A DNA stretch of 6,368 bases. It comes from Pseudomonadota bacterium. Its GTDB lineage: Bacteria; Pseudomonadota; Alphaproteobacteria; Rhizobiales; Hyphomicrobiaceae. Below, piece after piece: positions 4,889-6,368 of the stretch. The DNA lies in assembly GCA_021816505.1 (NCBI GenBank), contig JAKAXS010000072.1, positions 1-6,368 on the forward strand, in the 5' to 3' direction. The notes under the pieces are model-generated. The model ran no database searches. It saw only the letters and a list, made by a program, of their open reading frames with translations, and was not told the origin of the DNA. The stretch's first letter is position 1. Each line of letters begins with the position of its first letter. Position numbers and translations under genes: made by a program.

Positions 4889-6301
4889 TCAGCTGACGGC
4901 GGCGCGCTCGCCCCAAAGATCGTACTCGTCCGCGTGCAGAACGCGCACGGCGAGCATGTCGCCGGCTTTGGCGGACGTCTCTCCGTTCAAGAAGACGGAC
5001 CCGTCGATCTCGGGCGCGTCCCACTTGGAGCGGCCGATGGCGCCTTCGTCATCGACCTCATCGATGACGACGTCGATCGTCTGGCCGACCTTTTGGGCGA
5101 GGAGATCGCGGCTGATTTCCTGCTGCACGGCCATGAAGCGGTGCCAGCGGTCTTCCTTCACCTCTTCCGGCACCAGGCCCTCCAGGTCGTTGGCCTTCGC
5201 GCCTTCGACCGGCTCGTACTTGAAGCAGCCGACGCGATTGAGTTTCGCTTCCTTGAGCCAGTCGAGCAGGAAGGCGAAATCCTGTTCGGTCTCGCCGGGG
5301 AAACCGACGATGAAGGTCGAGCGGATAGCCAGATCGGGACAGACGGCGCGCCAGCGGGCGATGCGGGCGGCGGTCTTCTCCTGGTGTGCGGGACGGCGCA
5401 TGGCCTTCAGGACCGCGGGCGAGGCATGCTGGAACGGAATGTCGAGATACGGAAGGATCTTGCCCTCGGCCATCAACGGGATGACGTCGTCGACGTGCGG
5501 ATAGGGATAGACGTAGTGCATGCGAACCCAGGCGCCGAGGTCTCCGAGTGCGCGGGACAGATCCAGGAAGCGTGCCTTCATCGGCGCGCCGCGCCACATG
5601 CTCTCGGCGTACTTGATGTCGAGACCGTAGGCGCTGGTGTCCTGGCTGATGACGAGGAGTTCGCGCACCCCGGCTTTCACCAGGCGCTCGGCTTCGGCCA
5701 TGACGCTTGCTGCCGGGCGGCTTGCGAGGTCGCCGCGCAGGCTCGGGATGATGCAGAACGAGCAGCGGTTGTTGCAGCCTTCGGAAATCTTCAGGTACGC
5801 GTAGTGGCGCGGCGTGAGACGCAGACCCTCGGGCGGCACGAGATCGACGTAAGGATCGTGCAGCGGCGGTACGGCGTCGTGCACGGCGGAGACGACCTGC
5901 TCGTACTGATGCGGGCCGGTGACCGCCAAGACGCCGGGATGGGCGGCGCGGATGCGGCCTTCCTCCACGCCCATGCAGCCGGTGACGATGACGCGGCCGT
6001 TGGATGCGATGGCTTCGCCGATCGCGTCCAGGCTTTCCTTCTTGGCGCTGTCGAGGAAGCCGCAGGTGTTGACGACGACGACGTCGGCACCTTGGTAGTC
6101 GCCGGCAACCTGATAGCCTTCGGCACGCAGCTTGGTGATGATGCGCTCGGAATCGACGAGCGCCTTGGGGCAGCCCAGCGAGACGAAGCCGACTTTCGGC
6201 GCCACGGCCTTGGCCTTGTCGCGGCGCACCTTCGCCGGCGCGGGTGCCTTTCGGGGCGCGCGCGGCTTGGCAGATCGTTTTGTCTGGGAGACCGATGTCA
6301 T
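4889..6301 (-). CDS. rimO: Ribosomal protein S12 methylthiotransferase RimO
   Basis: This 470-residue radical-SAM enzyme adds a methylthio group to a conserved aspartate of ribosomal protein S12 (Asp88 in E. coli uS12). It uses two [4Fe-4S] clusters and S-adenosylmethionine. Domains in order: an N-terminal MTTase domain with three cluster cysteines at 44 (SLGCPKALVDSE), 80 (NTCGFLDSAKKES) and 109 (TGCM); a radical-SAM core with CNNRCSFC (Cys176, 180, 183) and SAM-contacting segments including IVGFPGE (331-337); and a C-terminal TRAM domain (about 402-467) ending in the typical YDLWG. SLGCPKxLVDSE and the DLWG end are typical of RimO rather than the related tRNA enzyme MiaB. It is about 30 residues longer than E. 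coli RimO because of a Lys/Ala/Pro-rich N-terminal extension (residues 1-35). The start at 6301 has no strong ribosome-binding site, but the next Met is residue 110, inside the domain. Its promoter is not evident in the 67 bases to the window edge. Confidence 0.96.
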   Translation of the reverse strand: MTSVSQTKRSAKPRAPRKAPAPAKVRRDKAKAVAPKVGFVSLGCPKALVDSERIITKLRAEGYQVAGDYQGADVVVVNTCGFLDSAKKESLDAIGEAIASNGRVIVTGCMGVEEGRIRAAHPGVLAVTGPHQYEQVVSAVHDAVPPLHDPYVDLVPPEGLRLTPRHYAYLKISEGCNNRCSFCIIPSLRGDLASRPAASVMAEAERLVKAGVRELLVISQDTSAYGLDIKYAESMWRGAPMKARFLDLSRALGDLGAWVRMHYVYPYPHVDDVIPLMAEGKILPYLDIPFQHASPAVLKAMRRPAHQEKTAARIARWRAVCPDLAIRSTFIVGFPGETEQDFAFLLDWLKEAKLNRVGCFKYEPVEGAKANDLEGLVPEEVKEDRWHRFMAVQQEISRDLLAQKVGQTIDVVIDEVDDEGAIGRSKWDAPEIDGSVFLNGETSAKAGDMLAVRVLHADEYDLWGERAAVS

Positions 6302-6368
6302 TGCGGGCTTGTAGCTTTGCGGGCGTGTGGCCGCAATGGGCGAACTCGTCGCTAGAAGCGCAGCACTC

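Noticed and set aside
4934..6355. A 473-codon open frame on the + strand spanning nearly all of rimO.
   Set aside because: It is a mirror frame caused by GC-biased codons of rimO, which has every expected cysteine and domain. The antisense translation shows no recognisable motif.

Overview
This window reads as a chromosomal segment of a high-GC alphaproteobacterium, probably of the Hyphomicrobiales (rhizobial/Hyphomicrobium-like) group. The grounds are the strong G/C bias at third codon positions, the small DUF4169 and ribbon-helix-helix (RHH_4-type) proteins that as I recall are largely alphaproteobacterial and often sit close to fumC, and an Arg/Asp-rich OmpA-family protein of a style seen in that order. 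The order-level placement is inference; no rRNA or tRNA gene is present to anchor it.

Layout. On the + strand, fumC (15-1409, class II fumarase of the TCA cycle) is followed by a promoter with a palindromic operator candidate (1414-1461) and a tightly packed four-gene operon. This comprises ccdA-like antitoxin (1473-1700), ccdB-like toxin (1697-2008), a DUF4169 protein (2010-2228) and a ribbon-helix-helix protein (2225-2479). The gene junctions are a 4-base ATGA overlap, a 1-base gap and another 4-base ATGA overlap, so translational coupling along the operon is likely. A strong hairpin at 2496-2527 closes the operon and probably also terminates the minus-strand gene that faces it.

On the - strand, read from right to left, come rimO (6301-4889, ribosomal protein S12 methylthiotransferase), an OmpA-family periplasmic/outer-membrane protein with two low-complexity repeat regions (4763-3000), and an 80-residue two-helix membrane protein of unknown function (2792-2550). 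The gaps between them (125 and 207 bases) suggest separate transcription units; a good extended -10 element precedes the last one.

How it works together. fumC and rimO are housekeeping genes, and the OmpA-like protein probably links the cell envelope to peptidoglycan. The accessory element is the ccdAB toxin-antitoxin pair, which sits between fumC and the DUF4169/RHH pair and appears to have captured, or been captured into, that transcription unit. The most notable points are this toxin-antitoxin/DUF4169/RHH operon with two different RHH proteins, the twin ATGCGCAT operator candidate over its -10, the CcdB C-terminus (Thr-Gly-Phe instead of the F-plasmid Trp-Gly-Ile), and the 24-base tandem repeat in the OmpA-like gene that encodes five RGD-containing octapeptides. 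I see no CRISPR array, insertion sequence, phage gene or clearly unprecedented system.
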